From positions 1-62,203 of the forward strand of contig NZ_JAERMK010000022.1 in the NCBI RefSeq assembly GCF_016918015.1: DNA of 62,203 bases, in the 5' to 3' direction. This document shows, one piece after another, positions 17,320 through 26,551 of the stretch; positions within the stretch are counted from its first letter, which is position 1, and every line of letters starts with the position of its first letter. A model generated the notes under the pieces. The model was not told where the DNA came from, searched no databases, and was given only the letters and a program-made list of their open reading frames with translations. The position numbers and the translations under genes are program-made. Source of the stretch: Glycomyces sp. YM15. Lineage in GTDB: Bacteria; Actinomycetota; Actinomycetes; Mycobacteriales; Micromonosporaceae.

Positions 17320-18196
17320 GACTCCGACCCCCGCGCCGTCCAAGCCGCGCGCGAAGCAGAGCCCCGCGACCCTCGGGGTCAAGCGCTTCGTGTTCCACCT
17401 GGTGCTCATCGGTGCCGCGATGGTCATGATCTACCCGCTGCTGTGGATGCTCTCGGCCAGCCTCAAGCCGATCGACGAGATCTTCGCCGACCCCGGTCTC
17501 ATCCCATCCACCTGGGAATGGGGCAACTACGCCGACGGCTGGAACGCCCTGCCCCACCCGTTCGAGAAGTACATCTGGAACTCGATGATCATCGTGGCCG
17601 GGTCCATCCTCGGCAACCTGGTGTCCTGCTCCATGGCCGCCTACGCCTTCGCGAGGCTCCGGTTCCCCATGCGCGGCATGCTCTTCGCGATCATGCTCGG
17701 CACCATCATGCTGCCGATCCACGTCGTGATCATCCCGCAGTACATCCTGTTCAACAACCTCGGCTGGGTCGACACCTTCTGGCCCCTCATCGTGCCGAAG
17801 CTGCTGGCGACCGACGCGTTCTTCATCTTCCTCATGGTCCAGTTCATCCGCGGCCTGCCGAAGGAGCTCGACGAGGCCGCCTCCATCGACGGCTGCGGCT
17901 ACTGGGGCACCTACCTCCGCGTCATCATGCCGCTGTGCATGCCCGCGCTCGCCACCACCGCGATCTTCACCTTCATCTGGACCTGGAACGACTTCTACTC
18001 GCAGCTGATCTACCTGCGCGACATCGACCTCCAGACGGTGCCGCTCGCGTTGCGCCTGTTCATGGACTCGACGGGCACCACCAACTGGGGTGCGCTCTTC
18101 GCCATGTCTATTGTGGCTCTTGGCCCGATCTTCGGGTTCTTCCTCGCCGGCCAGCGCTACCTCGTTCGGGGTATCGCCACCACCGGCATCAAGTAA
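17303..18196 (+). CDS. Sugar ABC transporter permease (MalG/UgpE type)
   Basis: This 297-residue partner permease has six helices, beginning FVFHLVLIGAAMVMIYPLLW, and an EAA loop PKELDEAASIDGCGYWGTYL near residue 200, followed by RVIMPLCMPAL. It overlaps the upstream permease by 17 bases, so translation is probably coupled. An ATG nine bases further on is a possible alternative start. It pairs with the upstream MalF-type subunit to form the membrane channel. Confidence 0.93.
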   Translation: MATMTETPTPAPSKPRAKQSPATLGVKRFVFHLVLIGAAMVMIYPLLWMLSASLKPIDEIFADPGLIPSTWEWGNYADGWNALPHPFEKYIWNSMIIVAGSILGNLVSCSMAAYAFARLRFPMRGMLFAIMLGTIMLPIHVVIIPQYILFNNLGWVDTFWPLIVPKLLATDAFFIFLMVQFIRGLPKELDEAASIDGCGYWGTYLRVIMPLCMPALATTAIFTFIWTWNDFYSQLIYLRDIDLQTVPLALRLFMDSTGTTNWGALFAMSIVALGPIFGFFLAGQRYLVRGIATTGIK

Positions 18197-18238
18197 ACCG
18201 GCAACCAACCCTCACGCAGTCCTGAAAGGACCACGACA

Positions 18239-19549
18239 ATGAAGTCATCCAACCCCTCGGGCGTCTCTCGGAGAACGCTCGCCAAGGCCGGGATCTTCGG
18301 CGCCGCCTCCGCACCCCTCCTCGCGGCCTGCGGCAACGACGGCGGCGGCGGGGCCGACAAGGGCGACGGCGAACTGGACTTCTGGTGGTGGGGTTCCGAC
18401 CCGCGCCACGAGTACACCCAGAAGATCGTCGACGCCTTCCTCGCGAAGAACGACGGCATCACGATCAAGCCCAGCCCGAACGAGTTCGACGCCTACTGGG
18501 ACGCCCTGAACGTCTCGGTCTCCGGCGGCAACGCGCCCGACGTCCTCCAGCAGGACGAGCGCTACCTGCGCGACTACGCCGACAAGAACGCCCTTCTCGC
18601 GCTCGACGACATCGGCATCGACCTGTCGAACGTCGACGAGGCCGCCATCAAGGCCGGGCAGCTCGACGGCGAGACCTACGGCATCGCGACGGGTCTGAAC
18701 TCGTTGTGCCTCATGGTCAACCCGGTCCTCCTGGAGGCCTCCGGCGTCGCCATGCCCGACGACAAGACCTGGACCTGGGCCGACTTCCAGCAGTTCATCG
18801 TCGACATCACCAACGGCGGCGACGCGATCGGCAACTCCGGCATCTCGTTCAACAACGAGTCGTTGTTCAACGTGTTCGCCCGCCAGAAGGGCGAGAGCCT
18901 CTACACGCCCGAAGGCAAGCTCGGCTTCAGCGACGCCACCATGAACGAGTGGTGGCAGATGGTCGTCGATCTGCGCGACGCGGGGGCCATCCCCGAGCCG
19001 AGCAAGATCGTCGAGGCCTACGCGGCCGGCCAGGACCAGGCCCCGCTGGCGACCGGCACCGGCGTCACCGAGTTCTACTGGACCAACCAGGTCGGCGCGA
19101 TCCAGAAGGTGCTCGGCGGCGAGCTCGTGCTGCTGCGCATCCCGGGTGAGTCCGCGGGCGCGCAGCCGGGCATGTACCTCAAGTCGGCCATGTTCTGGTC
19201 GATCGCCCGGTCCACCTCGGACCAGGCCGCCGCCGCGAAGCTGGTGGACTTCCTGCTCAACGACGACGCCTCGATCGACCTCATGCTCGGGGACCGGGGT
19301 CTGCCGTCCAACACGGCGCAGCGCGACCGCGTGCTGCCGATGCTCCCGCCGGACCAGGCGCTGGCCGCGGACTTCATCGCGGCGCTCACCCCCGACCTGG
19401 TCGAGGGCCCGCCGGTGCCGCCGGTCGGCGCCGGCGGCGTGGCCGACGTGATGCTGGGCCTGTACGAGACCCTGCTGTTCGACTCGACCTCCGTCGAGGA
19501 GACCACGGCCGGGTTCATCGAGCAGACGAACGCTGCAATCGGATCCTAG
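18239..19549 (+). CDS. Sugar-binding lipoprotein of the ABC importer
   Basis: The 436-residue protein has a twin-arginine-like start (SRRTLAKAG, R11-R12) and a lipobox LLAAC with the lipid-anchored cysteine at 31, so it is likely exported and anchored on the outer face of the membrane. The mature part has the family-1 solute-binding pattern LDFWWWGSDPRHEYTQKIVD and a C-terminal helix ATAGFIEQTNAAI-like end. GAAAGGA lies nine bases before the ATG. It is the third gene of the importer operon and probably the most highly expressed, as usual for binding proteins. The ligand is unknown. Confidence 0.92.
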   Translation: MKSSNPSGVSRRTLAKAGIFGAASAPLLAACGNDGGGGADKGDGELDFWWWGSDPRHEYTQKIVDAFLAKNDGITIKPSPNEFDAYWDALNVSVSGGNAPDVLQQDERYLRDYADKNALLALDDIGIDLSNVDEAAIKAGQLDGETYGIATGLNSLCLMVNPVLLEASGVAMPDDKTWTWADFQQFIVDITNGGDAIGNSGISFNNESLFNVFARQKGESLYTPEGKLGFSDATMNEWWQMVVDLRDAGAIPEPSKIVEAYAAGQDQAPLATGTGVTEFYWTNQVGAIQKVLGGELVLLRIPGESAGAQPGMYLKSAMFWSIARSTSDQAAAAKLVDFLLNDDASIDLMLGDRGLPSNTAQRDRVLPMLPPDQALAADFIAALTPDLVEGPPVPPVGAGGVADVMLGLYETLLFDSTSVEETTAGFIEQTNAAIGS

Positions 19550-19555
19550 AGTCAC

Positions 19556-19583
19556 TTGACAATCACATCGAGTGAGTTATACT
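19556..19583 (+). promoter_or_regulatory. Near-consensus housekeeping promoter
   Basis: TTGACA (19556-19561) and TATACT (19578-19583) are 16 bases apart, the closest match to the sigma-A consensus I see in the window. It lies seven bases after the stop of the binding-protein gene and points towards purU. Transcription would begin at about 19590, inside the 5' arm of a hairpin. Confidence 0.75.
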
Positions 19584-19584
19584 C

Positions 19585-19624
19585 AAGGGGAAGGGTGAAC
19601 TCGAGAGAGTCCGCCCTTCCTCTT
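19585..19624 (+). terminator. Hairpin at the start of the transcript from the 19556 promoter
   Basis: An 11-bp stem with one G-U pair (19585-19595 with 19614-19624) closes an 18-base loop and is followed by TTTG. It could end transcription of the sugar operon. For RNA starting near 19590 the 5' arm would be only partly present, so it may instead be an attenuator or part of a small RNA. Confidence 0.5.
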
Positions 19625-19725
19625 TGTCCGGCGCGAGTTCAGTTTCGATCCCCGGACGGAAAAGGACACCTCGTGACAAGCCGTCCGCAACGGCAGTCGA
19701 TTTGTCGCCCGCTCGGACCGCTCCG

Positions 19726-19731
19726 TATGAT
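19726..19731 (+). promoter_or_regulatory. -10 element for a leaderless purU message
   Basis: TATGAT lies exactly seven bases before the purU ATG at 19739, with TTGTCG at 19702-19707 as a -35 candidate. No ribosome-binding site precedes the ATG. This is the standard geometry of an actinobacterial leaderless transcript. Confidence 0.6.
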
Positions 19732-19738
19732 TGGTAGG

Positions 19739-20584
19739 ATGACCAGCCAGTTCGTGCTCACGCTCTCGTGCCCCGACCGCCTCGGCATCGTGTACGCCGT
19801 CTCGGGTTTCCTGACCCGCCGCGACGCCAACATCGAGGACTCCCAGCAGTTCTCCGAGCACGGATCGGGTCGCTTCTTCATGCGGGTCGAGTTCAACACC
19901 GCCGCTCAGCGCGACGAACTGGCCGTCGGCTTCACCGAGGTCGCCCGCGAATTCGACATGGACTGGCACCTCCACGACCGCGCCGTCAAGCGCCGCGTCC
20001 TCATCATGGCCTCCAAGCAGGGCCACTGCCTCAACGACCTGCTCTACCGCTTCCGCATCGGCGCCCTCCACGGCGAAGCCGCGGCGGTCGTCTCCAACCA
20101 CCCCGACTGGGCCGACCTCGCCGCCTCCTCGGGCGTGCCCTTCCACTACCTGCCCGTCGGCCCGGAGGGCAAAGCGGTGCAGGAGCAGCGAATCCTCGAC
20201 CTCATCGAAGAGGAACGCATCGACACCGTGGTCCTGGCCCGCTACATGCAGATCCTCTCCTCGGACTTCTGCGCCAAACTCCCCGGGAAGATCCTCAACA
20301 TCCACCACTCCTTCCTGCCGAGCTTCAAGGGCGCCAAGCCCTACCACCAAGCCCATGAACGCGGCGTCAAGCTCATCGGCGCGACCTGCCACTACGTCAC
20401 CGCCGACCTCGACGAGGGCCCCATCATCGAGCAGGAGGTCGCCCGCGTCGACCACGCGCACAGCCCCGAGGAGCTCGTGGCCGCCGGACGCGACCTCGAA
20501 TCGACCTGCCTCGCCCGCGGCCTGGCCGCCCACCTGGACGACCGCGTCCTCATCAACGGCACCAAGACGGTGGTTTTCCGCTAG
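19739..20584 (+). CDS. purU: Formyltetrahydrofolate deformylase
   Basis: PurU (281 aa) hydrolyses 10-formyl-THF to formate and THF, balancing one-carbon pools and feeding formate to purine synthesis. An N-terminal ACT domain (VLTLSCPDRLGIVYAVSGFL) is followed by a formyltransferase-fold catalytic domain with NIHHSFLPSFKGAKPYHQA and GATCHYVTADLDEGPIIEQ, containing the catalytic Asn, His and Asp. The ATG at 19739 is preferred because a -10 hexamer sits seven bases upstream; an in-frame ATG at 19727 would add four residues. dxr begins ten bases after the stop. Confidence 0.95.
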   Translation: MTSQFVLTLSCPDRLGIVYAVSGFLTRRDANIEDSQQFSEHGSGRFFMRVEFNTAAQRDELAVGFTEVAREFDMDWHLHDRAVKRRVLIMASKQGHCLNDLLYRFRIGALHGEAAAVVSNHPDWADLAASSGVPFHYLPVGPEGKAVQEQRILDLIEEERIDTVVLARYMQILSSDFCAKLPGKILNIHHSFLPSFKGAKPYHQAHERGVKLIGATCHYVTADLDEGPIIEQEVARVDHAHSPEELVAAGRDLESTCLARGLAAHLDDRVLINGTKTVVFR

Positions 20585-20593
20585 CGGATAATC

Positions 20594-21805
20594 ATGCCCG
20601 TGACTGACCAACGCGAGATCGTGCTCCTGGGGTCCACCGGCTCCATCGGCACCCAGGCCATCGACATCGTCCGCGCCAACCCCGACCGCTTCCGCGTCGT
20701 CGGCATCGGCGCGGGCGGCGGCAACCCGGCGCTCCTGGCCGAGCAGGCGATCGAACTGGGGGTCGACGTCGTCGCGGTCGCCGACGCCAAGTCCCTCGAG
20801 GACATCCAATTGCGGCTGTTCGCCGCCGCCACCAAGGCGGGCTGGACCTCCGGCGACGCCAGAATGCCGAAGCTCATCGCCGGCCGCAGCGCCATGACCG
20901 AACTCGCGGCCTGGCCCTGCGACACCGTCCTCAACGGCATCAACGGCTCCATCGGCCTCGAACCGACGCTCGCCGCCCTCAAAGCGGGACGCCAAGTGGC
21001 CCTCGCCAACAAGGAGTCCCTCGTCGCGGGCGGTCCGCTCGTGCGAGATCTCGCGAAACCCGGCCAGCTGGTCCCGGTCGACTCCGAGCACTCCGCACTG
21101 GCCCAGTGCCTGCGCTCCGGTTCGATGGAACGGGTCGCCAAGCTCGTGCTCACCGCCTCGGGCGGGCCGTTCCGCGGGAAGACCCGCGACCGGCTCGCCG
21201 AGGTCACCGTCGACCAGGCCCTCGCGCACCCGACCTGGGCGATGGGCCCGGTCGTCACGATCAACTCCGCGACCATGGTGAACAAGGCCCTCGAAGTGAT
21301 CGAGGCCCACGAGCTCTTCGACGTCCCGTATGACGACATCGAGGTCGTGGTGCACCCGCAGTCGGTGATCCACTCGATGGTCGAGTTCACCGACGGCTCC
21401 ACCATCGCCCAGGCCTCTCCGCCGGACATGCGCCTGCCCATCGGCCACGCGCTCGCCTGGCCGGACCGCCTCCCCGGGTCCGCCAGTCCCGTCGACTGGA
21501 CCGAAGCCGCCGACTGGCACTTCGAGCCGCTCGACGCGACCGCGTTCCCGGCGGTCGCCCTCGCCAAGGACGCCGGTCGCGCCGGCGGCCTCATGCCCGC
21601 GGTTTACAACGCCGCCAACGAGGAAGCCGTCGCGGCCTTCCGCGACGGGCGGCTTCCGTTCCTCGGCATCGTCGACACCATTGAAGCCGTCCTCGCCGCC
21701 GCCCCGAAGTTCGAGCGACCCTCCAGTGTCGCAGACGTACTCGAAGCGGAGAACTGGGCGCGCGCGTGCGCCCGACGGCTAGTGTTGGACGCGTCCGAGC
21801 GTTAG
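20594..21805 (+). CDS. dxr: 1-deoxy-D-xylulose-5-phosphate reductoisomerase
   Basis: DXR (403 aa) converts DXP to MEP with NADPH, the first committed step of the non-mevalonate isoprenoid pathway. The nucleotide-binding motif [16 protein letters not shown] is at the N terminus; the catalytic region contains [25 protein letters not shown] and [15 protein letters not shown] shared cluster with ispG, another MEP-pathway enzyme, supports the call. The ATG at 20594 lies ten bases after purU, so the two may share a message. Confidence 0.97.
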   Translation: MPVTDQREIVLLGSTGSIGTQAIDIVRANPDRFRVVGIGAGGGNPALLAEQAIELGVDVVAVADAKSLEDIQLRLFAAATKAGWTSGDARMPKLIAGRSAMTELAAWPCDTVLNGINGSIGLEPTLAALKAGRQVALANKESLVAGGPLVRDLAKPGQLVPVDSEHSALAQCLRSGSMERVAKLVLTASGGPFRGKTRDRLAEVTVDQALAHPTWAMGPVVTINSATMVNKALEVIEAHELFDVPYDDIEVVVHPQSVIHSMVEFTDGSTIAQASPPDMRLPIGHALAWPDRLPGSASPVDWTEAADWHFEPLDATAFPAVALAKDAGRAGGLMPAVYNAANEEAVAAFRDGRLPFLGIVDTIEAVLAAAPKFERPSSVADVLEAENWARACARRLVLDASER

Positions 21806-21817
21806 AAGGAGACCGAA

Positions 21818-23083
21818 TTGCTGGCCTACATCACCGGGATCGTCCTGTTCGCGTTGGCGATCCTCATCTCCGTGAGCCTGCACGAATTCGGCCACATGCT
21901 CACGGCCAAGGGCTTCGGCATGAAGGTCACCCGCTACTTCGTGGGCTTCGGCCCCACCCTGTGGTCGTTTCACAAGGGAGAGACCGAATACGGCCTCAAA
22001 GGCATCCCGCTCGGCGGGTTCGTCAAGATCGTCGGCATGACCCCGCTCGAAGAGGATGAGGAAGACCTCGACGAGACGGACAAGAAGCGGGTGTTCTGGC
22101 GCAAGCCCCTGTGGCAGCGCACGATCGTGCTCGCGGCCGGATCGGTCACCCACTTCATCATCGGCTTCGTCGCCCTGTGGATCCTCGTCGCCTTCGTCGG
22201 CGTCACCCAGAACCCGGCCTACGCCGAGCAGGTGACCGAGTCGGAGCAGCACGCGCGGGTCTCCGTGGCCCCGTGCGTCGAGTCCGCCGACTCGGCCGCC
22301 GCCGCGGGAGCATGCCCCGAAGGCCAGATCGAGGGCCCGGCCTACGCCGCCGGCATCCAGGACGGCGACGCGATCACCTCGGTCGGCGGCACCGCCGTCA
22401 CCGACTGGAAGTCGCTCGTCGCCACGGTCTCCGGCCTCACCCCGGACCAGCCGGTCGCCGTCACCGTCGACTCGGACGGCACCGAGAAGACGGCCGAGGT
22501 CGTCCCGTACGCCGCCACCGTCGAGAACGAGGACGGCACGACCGACACGGTCGCGCGCCTGGGCGTGTACATCTATGCCGACCCCGCGATCGCCCCGACC
22601 ATCGCCGTCGGCCCGATCGACGGCATCGGCGAGACCTTCAGCACCACCGGGGACATGTTCAGGGAGACGTTCATCGCCCTGGGCCAGCTGCCCTCGAAGA
22701 TCCCGCCGCTGTGGGACGCGATCATGGGCGGCGAGCGCAGCGCCGACTCGCCCGTCAGCGTCGTGGGCGCCTCGCGCCTCGGCGGCGAAATGGTCCAGTA
22801 CGACCAGTGGGCGATGTTCTTCATGCTCCTGGTGGTCCTCAACTACTTCATCGGCATCTTCAACCTGCTGCCGCTCCTGCCGATGGACGGCGGACACATC
22901 GCCATCGCCTGGTACGAGAAGGCCCGCTCGTGGGTCGCCGCCAGGCGCGGCCGGCCCGACCCCGGGCGTGTCGATTACATGAAACTCATGCCGCTGACCT
23001 ACGCTGTCATCGTCCTCCTGGGCGGCTTCATGCTGCTGACGATCACCGCAGACATCGTCAACCCGATCACTATCTTCAACTAA
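21818..23083 (+). CDS. rip1: Site-2 intramembrane zinc metalloprotease (Rip1/RseP type)
   Basis: The 421-residue M50 protease has the zinc motif HEFGH at residues 22-26 in the first membrane helix, a PDZ domain at roughly 150-250 ([20 protein letters not shown]), and the second catalytic motif [13 protein letters not shown] in the C-terminal helices. Such proteases cleave anti-sigma factors in the membrane; the M. tuberculosis homologue Rip1 controls several sigma pathways. The start is a TTG preceded at good spacing by AAGGAG (21806-21811). It lies between dxr and ispG, the order known from mycobacteria. Confidence 0.95.
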   Translation: MLAYITGIVLFALAILISVSLHEFGHMLTAKGFGMKVTRYFVGFGPTLWSFHKGETEYGLKGIPLGGFVKIVGMTPLEEDEEDLDETDKKRVFWRKPLWQRTIVLAAGSVTHFIIGFVALWILVAFVGVTQNPAYAEQVTESEQHARVSVAPCVESADSAAAAGACPEGQIEGPAYAAGIQDGDAITSVGGTAVTDWKSLVATVSGLTPDQPVAVTVDSDGTEKTAEVVPYAATVENEDGTTDTVARLGVYIYADPAIAPTIAVGPIDGIGETFSTTGDMFRETFIALGQLPSKIPPLWDAIMGGERSADSPVSVVGASRLGGEMVQYDQWAMFFMLLVVLNYFIGIFNLLPLLPMDGGHIAIAWYEKARSWVAARRGRPDPGRVDYMKLMPLTYAVIVLLGGFMLLTITADIVNPITIFN

Positions 23084-23111
23084 CCCGCGAATCAAGGTGG
23101 AAGCTAGCCCC

Positions 23112-24293
23112 ATGACCGCAGTGAACCTCGGTATCCCCACCAAGCGCCACGACCACGAGATCGAGCCGCTCGCCCCGCGCCGCCGGACCCGGCAGCTCAA
23201 CGTCGGCGGCGTGCTCGTGGGCGGCGGCGCCCCCATCAGCGTCCAGTCGATGACCACCACCCGGACCTCGGACATCGGCGCGACGCTGCAGCAGATCGCC
23301 GAGCTCACCGCCACCGGCTGCAACATCGTGCGCGTCGCGTGTCCCACCCAGGACGACGCCGACGCGCTCAAGATCATCGCCAAGCAGTCGCAGATCCCGG
23401 TCATCGCCGACATCCACTTCCAGCCGAAGTACGTGTTCGCCGCGATCGACGCCGGGTGCGCCGCCGTGCGCGTCAACCCCGGCAACATCAAGCAGTTCGA
23501 CGACCGCGTGGGGGAGATCGCCAAGGCCGCGAAGGACGCCGGGACGCCGATCCGCATCGGCGTGAACGCCGGCTCGCTCGACAAGCGCCTGCTCCAGAAG
23601 TACGGCAAGGCCACCCCGGAGGCGCTGGTCGAATCCGCGCTGTGGGAGGCCTCGCTGTTCGAGGAGCACGACTTCCGCGACATCAAGATCTCCGTCAAGC
23701 ACAACGACCCGGTCGTCATGATCAAGGCCTACCGGCTCCTGTCGCAACAGTGCGAGTACCCGCTGCACCTGGGCGTCACCGAGGCCGGGCCCGCCTTCCA
23801 GGGCACCATCAAGTCCGCCGCCGCGTTCGGCGCGCTGCTCGCCGAGGGCATCGGCGACACCATCCGCGTCTCCCTCTCGGCCCCGCCGGTCGAGGAGGTC
23901 AAGGTCGGCAACCAGATCCTGGAGTCGATGGGCCTCAAGGAACGGGGCCTGGAGATCGTCTCCTGCCCCTCGTGCGGCCGCGCCCAGGTGGACGTGTACA
24001 CGCTTGCCGAGCAGGTCACGGCCGGGCTCGAGGGATTGCCCGTGCCGCTGCGCGTGGCCGTGATGGGATGCGTCGTGAACGGGCCCGGCGAGGCCCGCGA
24101 GGCCGACCTGGGCGTCGCGAGCGGCAACGGCAAGGGCCAGATCTTCGTCAAGGGCGAGGTCATCCGGACCGTGCCCGAGTCGCAGATCGTGGAGACCCTC
24201 ATCGAGGAGGCCGTGAAGCTGGCCGAGGCGATGGGCGCGGACCTGCCCGAGGAGCTCAAGGGCCTCGCAGGACCGGTCGTCCAAGTTCACTGA
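23112..24293 (+). CDS. ispG: 4-hydroxy-3-methylbut-2-en-1-yl diphosphate synthase
   Basis: IspG (GcpE, 393 aa) makes HMBPP from ME-cPP using a [4Fe-4S] cluster. The N-terminal TIM-barrel domain contains [20 protein letters not shown] and [17 protein letters not shown]; the C-terminal cluster domain has [10 protein letters not shown] and [17 protein letters not shown], giving the conserved cysteines. The ATG at 23112 is chosen with AAGGTGG upstream; an in-frame GTG at 23097 is possible. It completes a dxr-rip1-ispG cluster and is followed by a clear terminator. Confidence 0.97.
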   Translation: MTAVNLGIPTKRHDHEIEPLAPRRRTRQLNVGGVLVGGGAPISVQSMTTTRTSDIGATLQQIAELTATGCNIVRVACPTQDDADALKIIAKQSQIPVIADIHFQPKYVFAAIDAGCAAVRVNPGNIKQFDDRVGEIAKAAKDAGTPIRIGVNAGSLDKRLLQKYGKATPEALVESALWEASLFEEHDFRDIKISVKHNDPVVMIKAYRLLSQQCEYPLHLGVTEAGPAFQGTIKSAAAFGALLAEGIGDTIRVSLSAPPVEEVKVGNQILESMGLKERGLEIVSCPSCGRAQVDVYTLAEQVTAGLEGLPVPLRVAVMGCVVNGPGEAREADLGVASGNGKGQIFVKGEVIRTVPESQIVETLIEEAVKLAEAMGADLPEELKGLAGPVVQVH

Positions 24294-24303
24294 CGGGACT
24301 GTC

Positions 24304-24331
24304 GGATCGCCGACTCACCCGTCGGCGATCC
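24304..24331 (+). terminator. Terminator after ispG
   Basis: A perfect 11-bp stem (24304-24314 with 24321-24331) with a six-base loop lies eleven bases after the ispG stop and is followed by TTCCC. Confidence 0.8.
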
Positions 24332-24530
24332 TTCCCTAGACTCAGCGGTAGCGCCAGTTGAGGGCCTCACGGCGCGTCATGGAAGCCGACATTCGTCCCA
24401 TCTTGTGCGAGATTCCACAAAGGTGACTCAGGGGGATTCCGCCGAACCGCCGCCCGCTGCCGCGCATAATGACTTCCGTGCGTGTCAAGCGCAGCTCGAC
24501 GGCTGCGTCCGCGAAAGGGGAGCGACCGGC

Positions 24531-25061
24531 ATGGGGAAGTTCGAACGACAGATTTCCGAGGGCGTCACCAAGTACTACTGGTACCCCGGCGAGAAGATCG
24601 ACTGGATCAGGGGCGTGCTGACCGTTCTCGGGGGCGGCCTGCTGTTCGTCCTGATCTTCGTGGTCACCAAGAACAGCCTCCTCGCCGCGGTCATCTCGGG
24701 CACCGCCGTTCAGGCGGTCGTCGGCGCCTACCTGGGTCGGCGCGACGCCGCGGGCCTCTCGGAGTTCCACGACCCGGCGACCGAGCGCCGCGAAGCCGTC
24801 GTGGACGGGACCCGCGCCGCCTGGCGCGGCACCTTGCAGGGCCTGCTGTGCGCCGGATCGGCCATGCTCGTGCTGAACATGCCGCACTCGGGGTTCCTCG
24901 CCGACTGGGTGCTGCCGTTCGTCCCCTCGATCGTCGGCGCGCTCGCGCATTCCGGTGGGATGCTCTGGGAGCGGCTGGCGCAGGAGGTGTCCTCCTCTGA
25001 TGCGGTGGCCGCCGCGGAATCGGGCGCGGAAGTGCCCACGAAGGCGCTCGAAGCCGCATAA
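24531..25061 (+). CDS. Membrane protein of unknown function
   Basis: I do not recognise a named family. The 176-residue product has a short polar N terminus (GKFERQISEGVTKYYWYPGE) and hydrophobic helices at about 28-48 (GVLTVLGGGLLFVLIFVV), 52-70, 103-118 and 124-143, then a hydrophilic Glu/Ala-rich tail, so three or four membrane segments. AAAGGGGAG lies nine bases before the ATG at 24531; the frame is open upstream but that part looks non-coding. It stands alone between the ispG terminator and its own terminator. A CATAAT element about 65 bases upstream could be its -10. Confidence 0.75.
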   Translation: MGKFERQISEGVTKYYWYPGEKIDWIRGVLTVLGGGLLFVLIFVVTKNSLLAAVISGTAVQAVVGAYLGRRDAAGLSEFHDPATERREAVVDGTRAAWRGTLQGLLCAGSAMLVLNMPHSGFLADWVLPFVPSIVGALAHSGGMLWERLAQEVSSSDAVAAAESGAEVPTKALEAA

Positions 25062-25078
25062 TGCTCAGCGTTCGTGAA

Positions 25079-25108
25079 GGCCCGCGGCCGATGCGAAGGC
25101 TGCGGGCC
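25079..25108 (+). terminator. Terminator after the membrane protein gene
   Basis: An 11-bp stem with one G-U pair (25079-25089 with 25098-25108) and an eight-base loop. The following stretch to about 25497 holds no supportable gene, only a minor 7-bp hairpin at 25209-25228. Confidence 0.7.
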
Positions 25109-25497
25109 CTCACGCGTGCAGGTGGGTGCGGTGAGCCGACGCGGGGCGACTGCACGCCGCCTGGGTTGGTCAGGCGGGGCGCTCGACCGCGGGAGGTGTC
25201 GTACACCGGGCCCGGGTTGAGCCGGGCCGTGGAACTCCTGCGGGAGCCGCGCCCCGCGCCGGCTCGGCAGGGGAGGCCTGAGCATCCTCGGAGAGTCGTG
25301 CGGGGTCCCGGACAGGCCCGTTCCGAAGTGCTCGGACACGGGTTCGCCGGTTTCCTCAGGATGCTGCCTGACGAGCCGGAACGCAAGCGTTTTTGGTGTG
25401 CGCGGAGGCGCCTTTCCGCGTCGTCTCGGTAACGGAGGCTCCGGGCGGTCTGCGGCTCACTCGTTTCGCCCCGGCCGGTCCCGCGCGCCACTCCGGT

Positions 25498-25503
25498 TAG
25501 GCT
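25498..25503 (+). promoter_or_regulatory. -10 element for a leaderless map message
   Basis: TAGGCT lies six bases before the map ATG at 25510. No ribosome-binding site is present, so transcription probably starts at or next to the ATG. Confidence 0.55.
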
Positions 25504-25509
25504 TGACCG

Positions 25510-26406
25510 ATGCAAACCCGTCCCGCGCTGCGCCCAGGCAGGCAGAGCCCCCGCAGGAGCGTCCCCGACGCCATCGAGCGGCCCGAGTACGTCGGCAAGC
25601 CCGTGCCCACGCCGTTCACCGGCTCAGAGGTCAAGGACGCCGAGACGATCGAACGGATGCGCGTCGCCGGCCGCATCGCCGCCGACGCCCTCGAGACCGT
25701 CGGCAAGTCCGTCGTCCCCGGCATCACCACCGACGAGCTCGACCGCATCGTCCACGAGTACCTGTGCGACCTCGGCGCCTACCCGTCGACGCTCGGCTAC
25801 CGCGAGTACCCGAAGTCCTGCTGCACCTCGCTCAACGAGGTCATCTGCCACGGCATCCCCGACTCCACCGTGGTCCAGGACGGCGACATCGTCAACATCG
25901 ACATCACCGCCTTCATCGGCGGCGTCCACGGCGACTGCAACGCCACGTTCCTCGCGGGCGACGTCTCCCAGGAGGCCCGCGACCTCGTGGAGCGCACCTG
26001 GACGGCCACGTGGCGCGGCATCAAGGCCGTCAAGCCCGGCCGCCAGCTCAATGTGGTCGGCAAGGTCATCGAGGCCTACGCGAACCGCTTCGGGTACGGC
26101 GTGGTCCGCCAGTTCACAGGCCACGGCATCGGCACGGCCTTCCACTCCGGCCTCTACGTGCCGCACTACGACAACCCCGGACTCGAAGTCGAGATCGAGA
26201 CCGGCATGACCTTCACGATCGAGCCGATGATCAACCTCGGCACCGCCGAGCACGAGATGTGGGACGACGGCTGGACCGCCGTCACCCGCGATCGCAAGTG
26301 GACCGCCCAGTTCGAGCACACGCTGCTCGTCACCGACGACGGCTTCGAGGTCCTCACCATGCCCTCCAGCGGCGTTCCGGCGGGCACCCCCGACGACAAG
26401 CGTTGA
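25510..26406 (+). CDS. map: Methionine aminopeptidase, type I
   Basis: MetAP (298 aa) removes the initiator methionine co-translationally. The pita-bread catalytic domain starts at about residue 45; metal ligands lie in [31 protein letters not shown] (Asp pair), [20 protein letters not shown] (His), FTIEPMIN (Glu) and QFEHTLLVT (Glu). The ~40-residue N-terminal extension contains a [13 protein letters not shown] stretch with prolines, as in mycobacterial MetAP1c-type enzymes. The ATG at 25510 has a -10 hexamer just upstream and no ribosome-binding site. Confidence 0.96.
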   Translation: MQTRPALRPGRQSPRRSVPDAIERPEYVGKPVPTPFTGSEVKDAETIERMRVAGRIAADALETVGKSVVPGITTDELDRIVHEYLCDLGAYPSTLGYREYPKSCCTSLNEVICHGIPDSTVVQDGDIVNIDITAFIGGVHGDCNATFLAGDVSQEARDLVERTWTATWRGIKAVKPGRQLNVVGKVIEAYANRFGYGVVRQFTGHGIGTAFHSGLYVPHYDNPGLEVEIETGMTFTIEPMINLGTAEHEMWDDGWTAVTRDRKWTAQFEHTLLVTDDGFEVLTMPSSGVPAGTPDDKR

Positions 26407-26500
26407 GTTGCATCGGGTTTCTAGGCTGGGCAGGGCGGCGCCGGTCAGAGAGATGCCGATGTCTCCGAGGGGTTGAGCCGGTGCCGCCTCCCCAGACGGA

Positions 26501-26538
26501 CGAAGGGCCCCGGCACGAACATGTGCCGGGGCCCTTCG
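26501..26538. terminator. Bidirectional terminator between map and the ABC permease
   Basis: A perfect 16-bp stem (26501-26516 with 26523-26538) with a six-base loop lies between two converging genes. It ends 13 bases beyond the permease stop. Confidence 0.85.
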
Positions 26539-26551
26539 CTTCCTTGGAGTG

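Noticed and set aside
25109..25497. Open frames in the gap before map
   Set aside because: They lack ribosome-binding sites and any protein-like composition; only a minor hairpin was found.
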